Positions 19,862 to 28,933 of a stretch of DNA of 41,684 nt are shown here, in pieces. The stretch is from a virus, in the IMG/VR virus record IMGVR_UViG_3300044996_000161, positions 1-41,684 of that record. One strand, given 5' to 3'. Made by a program: the position numbers and the translations under genes. Position 1 is the first letter of the stretch, and each line of letters begins with the position of its first letter. Under the pieces are notes generated by a model. It was not told the origin of the DNA. It did not search any database and worked only from the letters and a program-made list of their open reading frames with translations.

Positions 19862-20830
19862 TTACACTCCTACTGGCTTACCAGGTCTGCTTCCTCCTGA
19901 TGGCTTACTAGAAAATATTATTCCACCTGGTTTTTCTGACCTGATTGAACCTGATGGTTCTCGTGTACTTATAATGCCACCTGGTTTGATATTTCCTATT
20001 ATCTGGCGTATTCCGTCTCTAAACAATGAAGGAATACCACTTACAAGATTAGTAAACAACATTGCGATACTGTCTGTCAAGGAAATTGTATCGCTTAAAA
20101 CCTTACTAAACGCTTTTACAAGAGAATCTGAGAAAGTTAAAGTATCAGAAAAAACCTTTACTACGCTTTTACTGATATTGTCTGATATGGTTATTGTATC
20201 TGATTCAATTTTAGTAAATCCCTTAATAAAAGAATCCGATAAAGTAATAGTATCTGAAAAGATTTTTGAGACTGTTTTTTCAATAGAATCAGAAAGGGTT
20301 ATCGTATCTGAAAGAGATAAAAATGCGACCCAAACACGAGAAAGGTTATCTGAAAGATTTATGGTATCGCTTAAATTTTTACCTACCACTTTAAGGAAAT
20401 TATCGGATAAAGTAATAGTATCTGAAAAAGGCTTAGTAATGTCTTTAATTATATTGTCTGATAAAGTCATTGTATCTTGAAATGGTTTGCTAATTGCCTT
20501 AATAAGACTATCACTAAAGGTTAAAGTGTCTGAAAGACCCTTATCTATAGTTTTTACTAAGCTATCAGAAAGAGTAATAGTATCCTCAAAAACTTTTGTT
20601 AATCCTTTTATTATATTATCGGATAGGGTAATGGTATCTGCAAATGGTTTTGTAATCGCTTTAACAATCGCATCGCTTAAAGTTATTGTATCTGCAAGAA
20701 TTTTAACTGGAGCTTTAATAATAGAATCTGACAATGTAATCGTATCGGATAGATTTTGTGTTAAAGAATGAGCGTAAACAGGATAAGCCTGTCCGAAATA
20801 GATATGTCCGAAAAAATTTGCACCAAACAC
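19862..20830 (-). CDS. SDTITLSD-repeat fibre-like protein (322 aa)
   Basis: After a 27-residue N terminus ('MFGANFFGHIYFGQAYPVYA'), residues 28-263 hold 13 tandem units of about 18 aa, consensus SDTITLSDSIIKAITKPF (unit 8 has two extra residues). A Gly/Pro/Ser-rich tail with repeated 'PGG/PSG' steps (264-322) follows. Alternating short beta (TITL) and amphipathic segments suggest a solenoid or trimeric fibre shaft, with the PGG/PSG tail as a linker or tip. Similar arrays are seen in uncultivated-phage adhesins. SD AAGGAG. Likely a virion fibre; the binding target is unknown. Confidence 0.75.
   Translation of the reverse strand: MFGANFFGHIYFGQAYPVYAHSLTQNLSDTITLSDSIIKAPVKILADTITLSDAIVKAITKPFADTITLSDNIIKGLTKVFEDTITLSDSLVKTIDKGLSDTLTFSDSLIKAISKPFQDTMTLSDNIIKDITKPFSDTITLSDNFLKVVGKNLSDTINLSDNLSRVWVAFLSLSDTITLSDSIEKTVSKIFSDTITLSDSFIKGFTKIESDTITISDNISKSVVKVFSDTLTFSDSLVKAFSKVLSDTISLTDSIAMLFTNLVSGIPSLFRDGIRQIIGNIKPGGIISTREPSGSIRSEKPGGIIFSSKPSGGSRPGKPVGV
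20042..20749 (-). repeat. 13 degenerate ~54-bp coding repeats
   Basis: Units encode SDTITLSDSIIKAITKPF-like peptides. The DNA is much more diverged between units than in the 18-bp array at 3617, which suggests an older or more strongly selected repeat. Two antisense ORFs (19974-20480, 20487-20771) exist only because of the period. Confidence 0.9.
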
Positions 20831-20843
20831 ATTATTTTACTCC

Positions 20844-21827
20844 TTAAATTTCGTAGTTTAACTTAAACATAATAACACTTAAAGCCTGATTATCGGCAAT
20901 CGTATCCGCACTATTTGTTGTTAAGGAATATTCATCATTAGTATTAGCCGATGTGTATTTCACTACAAAATCATGGTCATTAGAAGCCCACTGAAAATCT
21001 CCTTCACCAACCATAGAAGCGACTGTATAAGCAGCAGCGAGTGGTATTGGTAATACACCTTTAGCAAAAGTACAATACCAATTTGTTGCGACCTTCGTTC
21101 CGCTTCCTTGATAATGAACAATAACATGACGACCCTCAATCATTATTTTAAAAGTAGTCGTAGTTGGTTGACCACCAGAACCATTATCAATATATGCCGT
21201 ATTCCAAGTAGGAGCTGTCAAATTAAACCATCCGGGCCAGCCTTGAGGATTTGTTGCGTAAGAATGATAATTGGCAGAAATAGCAGCATTAGCTATCGTA
21301 TAATCTGTATTTACCATTATAGTAACTGTGGTATTAGGAGCTGAATATGAGCTGGCTAAAACTACCGCATATTTAACTGAAGTTTGAGTGAATTTAAGTT
21401 TTGTACCTATGGTAAATCTAGCTGTTTGGTCTCCAGGTACAGTAAAAGTGGAAGCGGAGGCATAAGTCCAGGTTTCAAACTGGTCATCTATCCATCCGTC
21501 TAAAATCATGTTCTCAATGTCCGTAAAAATCTTAGCACTCATTACCGCACAAATTTGGTCTCCGACTATAACACTTCTAGCTGCTGTACTTTCTTGTGCT
21601 CTGGTAATTGTAAAAGTATCTGTAGAAATACCCGTTACTCTAACTATTTCCGCATTAGCTGTTGTAGGTTGAACACCAGTAGGCCAAATAAGAGCATTAA
21701 AAGGAACAGTGGGGAATTTTGTACCCTCACCAGCTGTAACAACTAAAGAAGTTCCTGACGTTGCAGGACTAGGAGCTGTAGCAACTAAGGAATAGGCGAA
21801 ATTTTTATGAGCGTCAAAGGATGCCAT
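20844..21827 (-). CDS. Tail fibre/baseplate-like beta protein (327 aa)
   Basis: A 327-aa, Thr/Ala/Ser-rich protein. Residues 1-95 ('YSLVATAPSPATSGTSLVV', 'NAEIVRVTGISTDTFTITRA', 'QESTAARSVIVGDQICAV') are the conserved N-terminal module of phage fibre proteins that follow a contact domain. The rest ('TFTVPGDQTARFTIGTKLKF', 'FKIMIEGRHVIVHYQGSG') is beta-rich. No clear SD precedes its ATG, so it may depend on coupling with the upstream gene. A structural adhesin is the best call. Confidence 0.75.
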   Translation of the reverse strand: MASFDAHKNFAYSLVATAPSPATSGTSLVVTAGEGTKFPTVPFNALIWPTGVQPTTANAEIVRVTGISTDTFTITRAQESTAARSVIVGDQICAVMSAKIFTDIENMILDGWIDDQFETWTYASASTFTVPGDQTARFTIGTKLKFTQTSVKYAVVLASSYSAPNTTVTIMVNTDYTIANAAISANYHSYATNPQGWPGWFNLTAPTWNTAYIDNGSGGQPTTTTFKIMIEGRHVIVHYQGSGTKVATNWYCTFAKGVLPIPLAAAYTVASMVGEGDFQWASNDHDFVVKYTSANTNDEYSLTTNSADTIADNQALSVIMFKLNYEI

Positions 21828-21840
21828 ATCATATTTTTAA

Positions 21841-22305
21841 TTAGGCTACTGTTAAAGTCCAAGTAATTGATAACGTATCAGACGCACCCTTATTGATTAC
21901 AGAGAAGGAAGCGGAAACCCACATATTTCCTGTGGATGCAGCATCAAATATACCAGCTTCAGTTATTGCTCCTGTACCATCACCCGCAGCCCAATCTCCT
22001 ACCATCGTTACAACTGCGTTACTTCTGGTTTTAGAAGTTAAAGCATTACGGTCAAGTTCAGTTCCTAAAGCTGTTCCTGATGGAGTTCCAGTTCCAACAG
22101 CCATATGGGTAGGTTTACCAAGTGTAGGAGAAGCGAGAACCTGGTCTGCGGCACCATTTTTACCAGGCGTGGTAACTGTATTATGAATAAACCTTCTAGC
22201 CTTTATTTTCCCGTTTTTATCACGAAGAACAATCTCACAGTTGGCAATAAAAGAGATTTTTTCTTTGAAGGGTTCTTTATGAAACAACCAAGCAAGAATA
22301 TTCAT
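21841..22305 (-). CDS. Conserved phage tail/head-fibre protein (154 aa)
   Basis: A 154-aa protein: 'VLRDKNGKIKARRFIHNTVT' (26-45), 'MAVGTGTPSGTALGTELDRN' (about 68-87), 'ITEAGIFDA' and 'SITWTLTVA'. This order is common in phage structural proteins of the 'MAVGTG...LGTELxR...ItEaGiFd' type, found near tail fibres. It has its own late promoter 7 nt before the ATG and should be leaderless. It starts the tail/adsorption unit after the glycosyltransferase genes. Confidence 0.75.
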   Translation of the reverse strand: MNILAWLFHKEPFKEKISFIANCEIVLRDKNGKIKARRFIHNTVTTPGKNGAADQVLASPTLGKPTHMAVGTGTPSGTALGTELDRNALTSKTRSNAVVTMVGDWAAGDGTGAITEAGIFDAASTGNMWVSASFSVINKGASDTLSITWTLTVA

Positions 22306-22312
22306 AATTTAA

Positions 22313-22340
22313 CTATTACACTATAAAAATAATTTGTCAA
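22313..22340 (-). promoter_or_regulatory. Late promoter, leaderless geometry
   Basis: Minus strand: perfect TTGACA (22340-22335), 16-nt spacer ending ATAGTG, degraded -10 TAATAG (22318-22313), then 7 nt to the ATG at 22305. The ATAGTG extension matches the early promoters. Confidence 0.55.
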
Positions 22341-22345
22341 GTATT

Positions 22346-23374
22346 TCAAACTAAATTTTCCAAGAAATGCTTTATATCTTCAAATTCTTTATCATAATCT
22401 ACAACACACCTAAATCTATTATAAGCGTTAAAACTCATCCAGTGATTCTCTCGTGGTTGAGAAAAATGTTTGATTCTGTCTAAAATTTGTTCATTACTTT
22501 TTCCGTGTATATCAATACAAGTAAGTTCATCAGTCAACAGCTGACCAGCTAGTTTATCCTGATAGTCAAATATATCTGTAATTATCGGTCTACCACAAGC
22601 ATACCAATTATGGATTACATGACCGAAACCATCACCCTTAGGTTTGATATGCCAACCAAAAGTGGATTGTCGCATAATATCTGCAATTCCAATATCAGAA
22701 GAAATAGTCCCATCAGGCGTACTTGCTCCATAAGCCTTGAATTCAAAATCAGGTAAATTTAATTTCGCCCACTCATATAAATCTACTCTGGGTAGAAGGT
22801 TTATAAAAGACGTAATTTTACGGAAATTCTGCGGTTTTTCATAGCGAAAAACATCAAGATTAAACTCCTGGTGGTAGAAAACGATATGTTTGTCAGTAGG
22901 GTAGGGTAGAGTAGAACACATGACATTTTTTACTTCAGTCTGTTGATAGATATTTCCCATCTGGGCTATTTGTTTAGCTTGCGGTTTATATTCGGAAATT
23001 AACCTAGCATAAGTCTGATCATGTCCAAAAGGATAAGAAGATATAACTATATCAATCGGTAGTTCACAAAACTTTTCAAAGGTAATACATTTAATATGAC
23101 ACCTGTGAACTGGATCATAAACATGATAAATTCCATCCTCAATTTTATAGTCTGCATTTAAGTTCTTATAAGCATCCCAAGTTCTATCATCTGTTCCAAG
23201 ATATTGCTTAGCAGTATCGGCTGGATTAGGATACGGATTTCCTATATCCCAAAAACCTTTATAAAACCAATCCATTCCTATAGGGAAATAAATATTCCAG
23301 CCTAATCTTTTTTCAAAAAGGAGCTGAAGGGAATAGGTTAAATCCCCATGATGTCTGTCGCAAAAAACATTCAT
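22346..23374 (-). CDS. GT-B-type glycosyltransferase (342 aa)
   Basis: A 342-aa protein with a Rossmann-like N-terminal half ('IDIVISSYPFGHD', 107-119) and a GT-B C-terminal signature 'WHIKPKGDGFGHVIHNWYA' (241-259) followed by 'CGRPIITD', the acceptor/donor-binding region in which a glycosyltransferase would place its sugar-nucleotide. It is the last gene of the transferase block and abuts the previous gene without a gap. Donor and acceptor are unknown. GT4-like by pattern, weaker than the two GT4 genes upstream. Confidence 0.7.
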   Translation of the reverse strand: MNVFCDRHHGDLTYSLQLLFEKRLGWNIYFPIGMDWFYKGFWDIGNPYPNPADTAKQYLGTDDRTWDAYKNLNADYKIEDGIYHVYDPVHRCHIKCITFEKFCELPIDIVISSYPFGHDQTYARLISEYKPQAKQIAQMGNIYQQTEVKNVMCSTLPYPTDKHIVFYHQEFNLDVFRYEKPQNFRKITSFINLLPRVDLYEWAKLNLPDFEFKAYGASTPDGTISSDIGIADIMRQSTFGWHIKPKGDGFGHVIHNWYACGRPIITDIFDYQDKLAGQLLTDELTCIDIHGKSNEQILDRIKHFSQPRENHWMSFNAYNRFRCVVDYDKEFEDIKHFLENLV

Positions 23375-24136
23375 TTAATACTCCCAAAATTTTAATAACC
23401 AGTCTATAGGTTGATATTCACCTAACATATTTTCAATCTCATTCATAAAGGAAAAGAATTGGAAGTTTTGTTTATAATATCTTTTTGCCTTATAATTATA
23501 AGTCAAAAATTCATCACGTTTAAAAATTGTTGCTAAGTTTCCATCACGACAAAGATTATAATTATGAGTTAAACCTTGTAAATGATACCAGTCTTTTTTA
23601 AATTCCAATCCAAGTTTTTCTAATTCTCCTATTCCTTCATTACCAATTTGAGCTACAATATCCTGTGAAAATTTTCCAAAATGGTCTAACTTATCAGGAA
23701 TTATTCCAAAATCTTTTCTTGTCTTATCCAGAAGTTCTCTTTTAACCAATAAAAAAGCAGGATGAAGTCTATTTGCTTCCCAGAAAGAAATAACAGAATA
23801 AACTTTCTGTGCCTCTAAAATCTTTTCCCAAAAACTATTATTCTTCCAGAAAAAGTCCTGTTCCAAAAACAAAATCCAATCAGAATTAGATACTTCTAAG
23901 GCTTGATTTACAGCTACATTGCGCCAATCTTCTTCTCCATTTGTATCTCTTCCTTCCACAAAATAAATATTATGTAATTCTATTGCTTCCCTGACAAAAG
24001 ATGAATAATCTCCATAAAAGTTTTTACCAGTAAAAGTTACAATAATCTTCTTAAAATAAGCATTAAAATATTCTAGCTGTTTACGCCAGAGAGGATAATC
24101 AATACTTCTGGGATGAATAGTAATTACATCTATCAT
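23375..24136 (-). CDS. GT-A glycosyltransferase-like protein (253 aa)
   Basis: A 253-aa protein: 'MIDVITIHPRSIDYPLWRKQ' start, 'DWRNVAVNQALEVSNSDWIL' (70-89) and 'FLEQDFFW' (90-97), where E-x-D takes the DXD position that binds a metal and sugar-nucleotide. The region before it, 'RNVAVNQAL', is the typical GT2 helix. It overlaps the preceding gene by 4 bp. Acceptor unknown; the short length leaves only the catalytic domain. Confidence 0.75.
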   Translation of the reverse strand: MIDVITIHPRSIDYPLWRKQLEYFNAYFKKIIVTFTGKNFYGDYSSFVREAIELHNIYFVEGRDTNGEEDWRNVAVNQALEVSNSDWILFLEQDFFWKNNSFWEKILEAQKVYSVISFWEANRLHPAFLLVKRELLDKTRKDFGIIPDKLDHFGKFSQDIVAQIGNEGIGELEKLGLEFKKDWYHLQGLTHNYNLCRDGNLATIFKRDEFLTYNYKAKRYYKQNFQFFSFMNEIENMLGEYQPIDWLLKFWEY

Positions 24137-25167
24137 ATTCCTAAAAGCTCCTTAAATACCTTCATTTTTCTTAAAATTTCATCAGTATTTAGTGAAAAAG
24201 ATCCAATCAGTCGGATTATTGCTTTTTCATACTGTTCTCTAAATTCTGAAATTTCATTACATTCATTTTTAGTAACTTCAAAAGCCAACCAAGTATGAGC
24301 TACTCTACTTTCAAAATCAGCTCTAACTCCTGGATTAGTCATGTCATCCGTATTTGATAATTTATCTATTTTAGTTTCTGGATAATTTCTTGATTCCAAA
24401 GGTAAATTATTATCATCTATTAACCAGTTAGTCATCATTCCTGATAAAGAACCAAAATGTATCCATTTACAATTACCATCCCACATTCTCTGTTTATGTT
24501 CATAAAACTGCAAATCTTCGGCCATAGCATGATACTGTTCAATAAAATCTATATTTAATCCCTGAGAATAAAGTTGAATTGCAGCCCAACCAAAAGTATC
24601 CATTGCCTCCTCATTAGTATCAACAATCCAATCCAATTCTTTAATATAATCACCTTTCTTAAAACCCTTAGCACCAAAGACCAAATCTGTTTTTTTTAGA
24701 TATTCCAGTCTAGTAAAAAGGAAACAGGGCCACAAGAAAGGTTCATTACCCTCACAGTAATAAGTATATTTAACTCTTTCAGAAATTCCAGGTGTAGCAG
24801 AACATCTATGACCACCAATTACATCAAATTCCTTCTTTTCAATTTTTTGAAATTGTTCTTCCAAAGCTCCAGACTTGAAAATTAATCCATCATCTTCAGC
24901 AAGCATTACTAATTCTTCTTTACAATTCAGGACTAATTTTTTAATTGCCCAGCCATGTTCCATCATCTTATTCTCATAAAGAAAAACTACTTTAGGATTA
25001 GAAGTATAAAATTTACGAATAAAATCAACGACAGAATTCTCTATTTTAGAGTTAAGAAGAATATATACTTTATCTACTTCTTTTTGCCAGCGAGATTCAA
25101 AAAGATTAAACCAAAGTTTATTAAGAAAAGGATCACCAGGCGTAGGAAGCAAAATAGCTTTTGTCAT
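24133..25167 (-). CDS. GT-A glycosyltransferase-like protein (344 aa)
   Basis: A 344-aa protein with a GT-A-type N-terminal half ('AILLPTPGDPFLNKLWFNLF', 4-23; 'KVYILLNSK', 33-41) and 'LVMLAEDDGLIF' (86-97), in which E91-D92-D93 occupies the DXD site. The C-terminal half is helical and rich in Trp and acidic residues ('YHAMAEDLQFYEHKQRMWDG'). It overlaps both neighbours by 4 bp. No further family can be named. Confidence 0.7.
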   Translation of the reverse strand: MTKAILLPTPGDPFLNKLWFNLFESRWQKEVDKVYILLNSKIENSVVDFIRKFYTSNPKVVFLYENKMMEHGWAIKKLVLNCKEELVMLAEDDGLIFKSGALEEQFQKIEKKEFDVIGGHRCSATPGISERVKYTYYCEGNEPFLWPCFLFTRLEYLKKTDLVFGAKGFKKGDYIKELDWIVDTNEEAMDTFGWAAIQLYSQGLNIDFIEQYHAMAEDLQFYEHKQRMWDGNCKWIHFGSLSGMMTNWLIDDNNLPLESRNYPETKIDKLSNTDDMTNPGVRADFESRVAHTWLAFEVTKNECNEISEFREQYEKAIIRLIGSFSLNTDEILRKMKVFKELLGI

Positions 25168-25688
25168 ACAAAAATCACTCCTATACCTGTACTTTCTTTA
25201 GATACTTTAATTTCTACAAAAGGATACTCTTTTTTAATCTCTTGCCAAAACATATCAACCTCCTCAGTTTTGTCTGCATGATATAAAGCATCGTGAAAAG
25301 CAATAATACCTGGCGATTTAACCAAAGGTAAATACATTTCAAAATCCTGTTTAACACCATTATATGAATGATCTCCGTCTATAAAAAGGAAATTTACTGG
25401 TTGGTTATCCAAAATCCTTTTGACTGTTTGAATTACATTTATATCGTGTGAATCTGAATTAAATAGATAATGTATATTATTACTTATTATTCTTATACCA
25501 TCTGGATTTTCATTATCTTTTTCAAGAGTTATTAACAAATGAGGCTGTAATTCATTCCACCATAATTCAGTACTAAAACCTTTCCATGTCCCTATTTCCA
25601 AAACAACAGGCAATATCCTAGCTTTAAGAAATGGTAAAAGTACCGTCAAATCAAACTTGTCTATTGAAGCCCGATAATCTGTTCTCAT
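25164..25688 (-). CDS. Class I SAM methyltransferase (Methyltransf_24-like, 174 aa)
   Basis: A 174-aa protein with motif I 'VVLEIGTWKGFST' (28-40), motif II acidic 'LITLEKDNE' (52-60) and 'NFLFIDGDHSYNGVKQDF' (99-116), the DGDH(S/A)Y signature of Methyltransf_24/cephalosporin-hydroxylase-like enzymes that often methylate sugars or glycan ends. 'GIIAFHDALY' follows. Embedded among glycosyltransferases with 4-bp overlaps on both sides, it probably methylates the glycan they build; the substrate is inferred. Confidence 0.85.
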   Translation of the reverse strand: MRTDYRASIDKFDLTVLLPFLKARILPVVLEIGTWKGFSTELWWNELQPHLLITLEKDNENPDGIRIISNNIHYLFNSDSHDINVIQTVKRILDNQPVNFLFIDGDHSYNGVKQDFEMYLPLVKSPGIIAFHDALYHADKTEEVDMFWQEIKKEYPFVEIKVSKESTGIGVIFV

Positions 25689-26593
25689 ATTTTTTCTAGC
25701 CAGGAATGATATTTTTCAAATTGTTTGATATAATCATTAGAATCATTAGAATTTCCAAAAGTATTTAATATATTATCAATTAACTCTTGAGATTTGGTTT
25801 TAAGAGCAAGAATATAAACCCAAGCCAATAATCTTCTAGCTTCTCTGTTTGGAACTAGACCAAAATTCTTATCATCTAAAATCTTTAGCCCACCACCAAA
25901 ATTTCTAATATGATAATAACCCAAGTTTGGATTTTCCTGCAAAGCCCAAAGTTTAGGTGGAGTATCAAGCCATTGACAAGAAGTTATCTTACCATCATCT
26001 TCAAGACTAATTGTACTTCTATCATCCTGCAATTCTTGTATTTTTATCCCTTTTTCCAGTAATTGTTCAGTTATTACCCCCATAGAATCAGTCCAATTCT
26101 CTCCACCTCTAGGAGTAAAATCAAAACCATGTGGAAGAATAGATCTTCTCAAAAAACAAAGATAAGGACATATTCTTCTTCTTTCTGCCCTATTTTTATT
26201 TTCGGCCATAATAGGATATTTGTCTCCCAAACAAGTTCCACCAGAACTATCTAAAATAGTCCAAATATCATCATCACATTCCTCTAAGGCACTAAAATAT
26301 ATTTGAATAATTTCAGGATTATAAATAATCATATCAGAATCCATTAAAAGCAAAAGAGGTTCTGAAACCTGCCGTATCATTTCGTTCATATTCTGCCAAT
26401 GAGATTGTTTAGGTTTTTTAATAATTTCAATCTTATAATGAGGAGATTCATTTATCCCAAATCCTGAATCAACAACATAAACTTTATTTACATAACCTAT
26501 CCATTTCAAACAATGCTTTAAAAAGAAATTATAAAGAACCTTCTGGAAAGAAGAGCCATAATCAAAAAACGAAACTATAACTGCTCTATTCAT
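25685..26593 (-). CDS. GT-A glycosyltransferase (302 aa) with DXD motif
   Basis: A 302-aa protein with 'NKVYVVDSG' (36-44) and 'LLLLMDSDMIIYNPE' (80-94), a clear DxD (D85, D87) after a hydrophobic strand, as in GT2/GT-A enzymes. The C-terminal part ('NLGYYHIRNFGGGL') provides a likely acceptor-site histidine. It overlaps both neighbours by 4 bp, so all are made in sequence. Sugar and acceptor unknown. Confidence 0.75.
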   Translation of the reverse strand: MNRAVIVSFFDYGSSFQKVLYNFFLKHCLKWIGYVNKVYVVDSGFGINESPHYKIEIIKKPKQSHWQNMNEMIRQVSEPLLLLMDSDMIIYNPEIIQIYFSALEECDDDIWTILDSSGGTCLGDKYPIMAENKNRAERRRICPYLCFLRRSILPHGFDFTPRGGENWTDSMGVITEQLLEKGIKIQELQDDRSTISLEDDGKITSCQWLDTPPKLWALQENPNLGYYHIRNFGGGLKILDDKNFGLVPNREARRLLAWVYILALKTKSQELIDNILNTFGNSNDSNDYIKQFEKYHSWLEKI

Positions 26594-27603
26594 ATATTAT
26601 CTAAAAATTGTTTCCACTGCTGTTTGATTTTTTCTTTACCGAATAATTCAATCGCTCTTTGCCTAGCCCTTTTTGACATATCAGAAATAAGTTCCATTTT
26701 TGCGTTATTTAAAAGAAATTTTGTCTTTTCCTCAAGTTCTACAATATTAGCTCCCACAAAACCATTATAACTATCTTGTATAATCTCGTCTACTTCGTAA
26801 GTATCCTGTTCGTTGATAAACACATCATTACCAAGTTTTTTATCCACTGCTACAATAGGAATACCTGTCATCATAGCCTCAATGAAAGTAAGAGTATAGG
26901 AAGCTGGTTGAGTTCCTGTATAAAAAAAACACCTATTATCTCTAAGAACTTTCTTAAAATCTTCATAAGACAAACTACCACCCCAAAAATCCGCATCCTG
27001 GTTATTATCGCCATAAAGTTGTCTAGGAAGTAATTTTGTAGCTTCCAGAAAAATATCATAACCGCAAAATCTTCTTCGGGTTATATGAGCGATTCTTTGT
27101 CCAATCGTAATTACCTGTTCAATATTTCCATTCCAATCTTTAAATTCATCTGGGTCTTTATAAAATCTGATAACCGCATCACAACCCAAATTAAAGTCTA
27201 TATTTAATTCTTTAGGAGAATAACGGACAACCAAAAGACCCTCTTTCCTATAAGGTAAAAGCTGATTTTCCGTAAAGGCAATAGATTGTCCTATCGTTCT
27301 TAATACAACTTTTTTGTGTTTCATCTTATCCCAATTATTTATAATCCATTCTGGTTTATGGTCAATAATAATAACATCGGCCATTTCTATTTGCTCTGGG
27401 TGAAGATTATCCTGCGAATAAACATCCCTTAAAGAAACAAAATGGGAATTATATTTCCCCTCTGTGGCTGGTCGTTTAATATCGTGTGGGGAAGCAGGGT
27501 TGATATAAGAACCCATGCTATAAACCTCATGGCCTAATTCTGTCCAAATTTTATATTGGTCGTATTCCAAAATACTATGGCATGGTAAGTATAGGATTTT
27601 CAT
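26590..27603 (-). CDS. GT4-like glycosyltransferase (337 aa)
   Basis: A GT-B protein: 'MKILYLPCHSILEYDQYKIW' N terminus, 'VITIGQRIAHITRRRF' (164-179) as the hinge strand, and 'YTLTFIEAMMTGIPIVAVD' (236-254), which carries the conserved E-A-x-x-x-G-x-P-(I/V)-V donor-binding motif of GT4 (E242). It overlaps the genes before and after by 4 bp. It is probably a retaining transferase using a nucleotide sugar. Confident at superfamily level. Confidence 0.85.
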   Translation of the reverse strand: MKILYLPCHSILEYDQYKIWTELGHEVYSMGSYINPASPHDIKRPATEGKYNSHFVSLRDVYSQDNLHPEQIEMADVIIIDHKPEWIINNWDKMKHKKVVLRTIGQSIAFTENQLLPYRKEGLLVVRYSPKELNIDFNLGCDAVIRFYKDPDEFKDWNGNIEQVITIGQRIAHITRRRFCGYDIFLEATKLLPRQLYGDNNQDADFWGGSLSYEDFKKVLRDNRCFFYTGTQPASYTLTFIEAMMTGIPIVAVDKKLGNDVFINEQDTYEVDEIIQDSYNGFVGANIVELEEKTKFLLNNAKMELISDMSKRARQRAIELFGKEKIKQQWKQFLDNI

Positions 27604-28673
27604 TTATAGTCAAAATGCTCCGTTAAAATATTTAAAATATGCTGTCCACAAACCTCCCAATTCCAATCTTTATGCATCCATTCTGAAGCTAGTTTACCTT
27701 TTTCCATTGCTTCTTTTCTATGTTCATAAACATACCGCATCAAATACATCAATTCCTGTATATCTATCCTAGCCTGAAATCCTGGCTGAATTTCTTTCCT
27801 ATAATCAGGCCAATCAATCGCCACTGGTTTTATCGGATAGTTATATCTTTCATCACATATTTCAGATAAACCACTCCAGTTGGTCATAATTACAGGAAGT
27901 CCTGTTGCCATAGCTTCCCTAGGTGGCATACCAGAACCTTCAGCACGGGAAGGAAAAACAAAACAATCCAAATTTCTATAAAAATCCATCATCTGTTCAA
28001 AAGTCCATAAATCATCAATTATCTTAACACGATGATCTATAGAAATTTCAAATCCAAAAGTATTGTTAGAATTTTTTATCCAGAGTTCAACTGGTTCTTC
28101 CTTTTCAGGTTCAAATTCTGAACAAAAAGCTCTAATAAGTTCTTTCCAGTTTTTCCTTTCATCCATCCAACCTACTGTACCAAAGATAAATTTATTCTTT
28201 TTTGGCCGTTCTATATAAGGATAAAGAGCAGAATTAACACCTTGTTTAACAACATAAATATCTCTTGTACAACCACTTTGTTTAAAAACATCAACTAAGA
28301 ATTTAGAAGGAACAAATATCGCAGCCATACCATTGCAATTCTCAATCCATTTAGGATTTACCATTGTATTTTCAACCATTGTATAACCTATTTTTACTGC
28401 GGATTGATTTTCCCCAAAACGGTCAGGAGTAGTCTTAATAATACCAAGTCTGGCCTTCTCAAAGGGTTTTTCAGAAACTAAATATTTCTGTTCAGAAGTT
28501 AAAGTTTTCCATTCCAAAGAATTATTAGGATTTGCTCTTTGCCAACCAATACTAACTTTTCCATTTGTTAATTTATTCATCGCTACAGCCAATTCCATCA
28601 TTACAATACCATATCCTGAAAATGGTGTTATCCAACCATTCCAATTAAGGTTTTCCTTGTATTCCTTCTGCAT
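27600..28673 (-). CDS. GT4 glycosyltransferase (357 aa)
   Basis: A GT-B/GT4 protein with 'FSGYGIVMMELAVAMNK' (18-34, N-terminal Gly loop), 'GYTMVENTMVNPKWIENCNG' (96-115), 'FIFGTVGWMDERKNWKELIR' (162-181, phosphate-loop region) and 'FPSRAEGSGMPPREAMATGL' (240-259), the full ExxxxxxxE motif (E245, E253). It starts inside the preceding head-associated gene (29-nt overlap) and is first of the six sugar-related genes. The catalytic framework looks intact; substrate unknown. Confidence 0.9.
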   Translation of the reverse strand: MQKEYKENLNWNGWITPFSGYGIVMMELAVAMNKLTNGKVSIGWQRANPNNSLEWKTLTSEQKYLVSEKPFEKARLGIIKTTPDRFGENQSAVKIGYTMVENTMVNPKWIENCNGMAAIFVPSKFLVDVFKQSGCTRDIYVVKQGVNSALYPYIERPKKNKFIFGTVGWMDERKNWKELIRAFCSEFEPEKEEPVELWIKNSNNTFGFEISIDHRVKIIDDLWTFEQMMDFYRNLDCFVFPSRAEGSGMPPREAMATGLPVIMTNWSGLSEICDERYNYPIKPVAIDWPDYRKEIQPGFQARIDIQELMYLMRYVYEHRKEAMEKGKLASEWMHKDWNWEVCGQHILNILTEHFDYK

Positions 28674-28920
28674 TTTCTTCCTTTTTAATACCTACAATTC
28701 TACCAATACGACCAATATTTTTAAGAAGCGACCAGGTATTGTAATCAATTTCTACTGGCCTTCCACATGGAACAAATACATTTTTATCACCAATAGAAAC
28801 CAACATCCCTGCTTCTCCTGTTACTGGATCAAAGTCAGAAGCGTAAGATTTGTCAAAAACAAACGCCCTTTTACCAAGAACGTCTTTTTCTTCCTTTACA
28901 GGTTTAAGACTTACTGGCAT
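28645..28920 (-). CDS. Head-associated small protein (91 aa)
   Basis: The start at 28920 is chosen for its SD GGAGGAA; a longer frame from 28965 would run through the terminator. The 91-aa product ('MPVSLKPVKEEKDVLGKRAF', 'RPVEIDYNTWSLLKNIGRIG') looks like the small protein often found after the capsid gene in N4-gp56-type phages. Its location just after the capsid terminator means it starts the second late segment together with the glycosyltransferases. Confidence 0.6.
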   Translation of the reverse strand: MPVSLKPVKEEKDVLGKRAFVFDKSYASDFDPVTGEAGMLVSIGDKNVFVPCGRPVEIDYNTWSLLKNIGRIGRIVGIKKEENAEGIQGKP

Positions 28921-28933
28921 AATTTCCTCCACT

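Noticed and set aside
19974-20771. Two plus-strand ORFs antisense to the SDTITLSD array
   Set aside because: They follow the 54-bp period and lack start signals.
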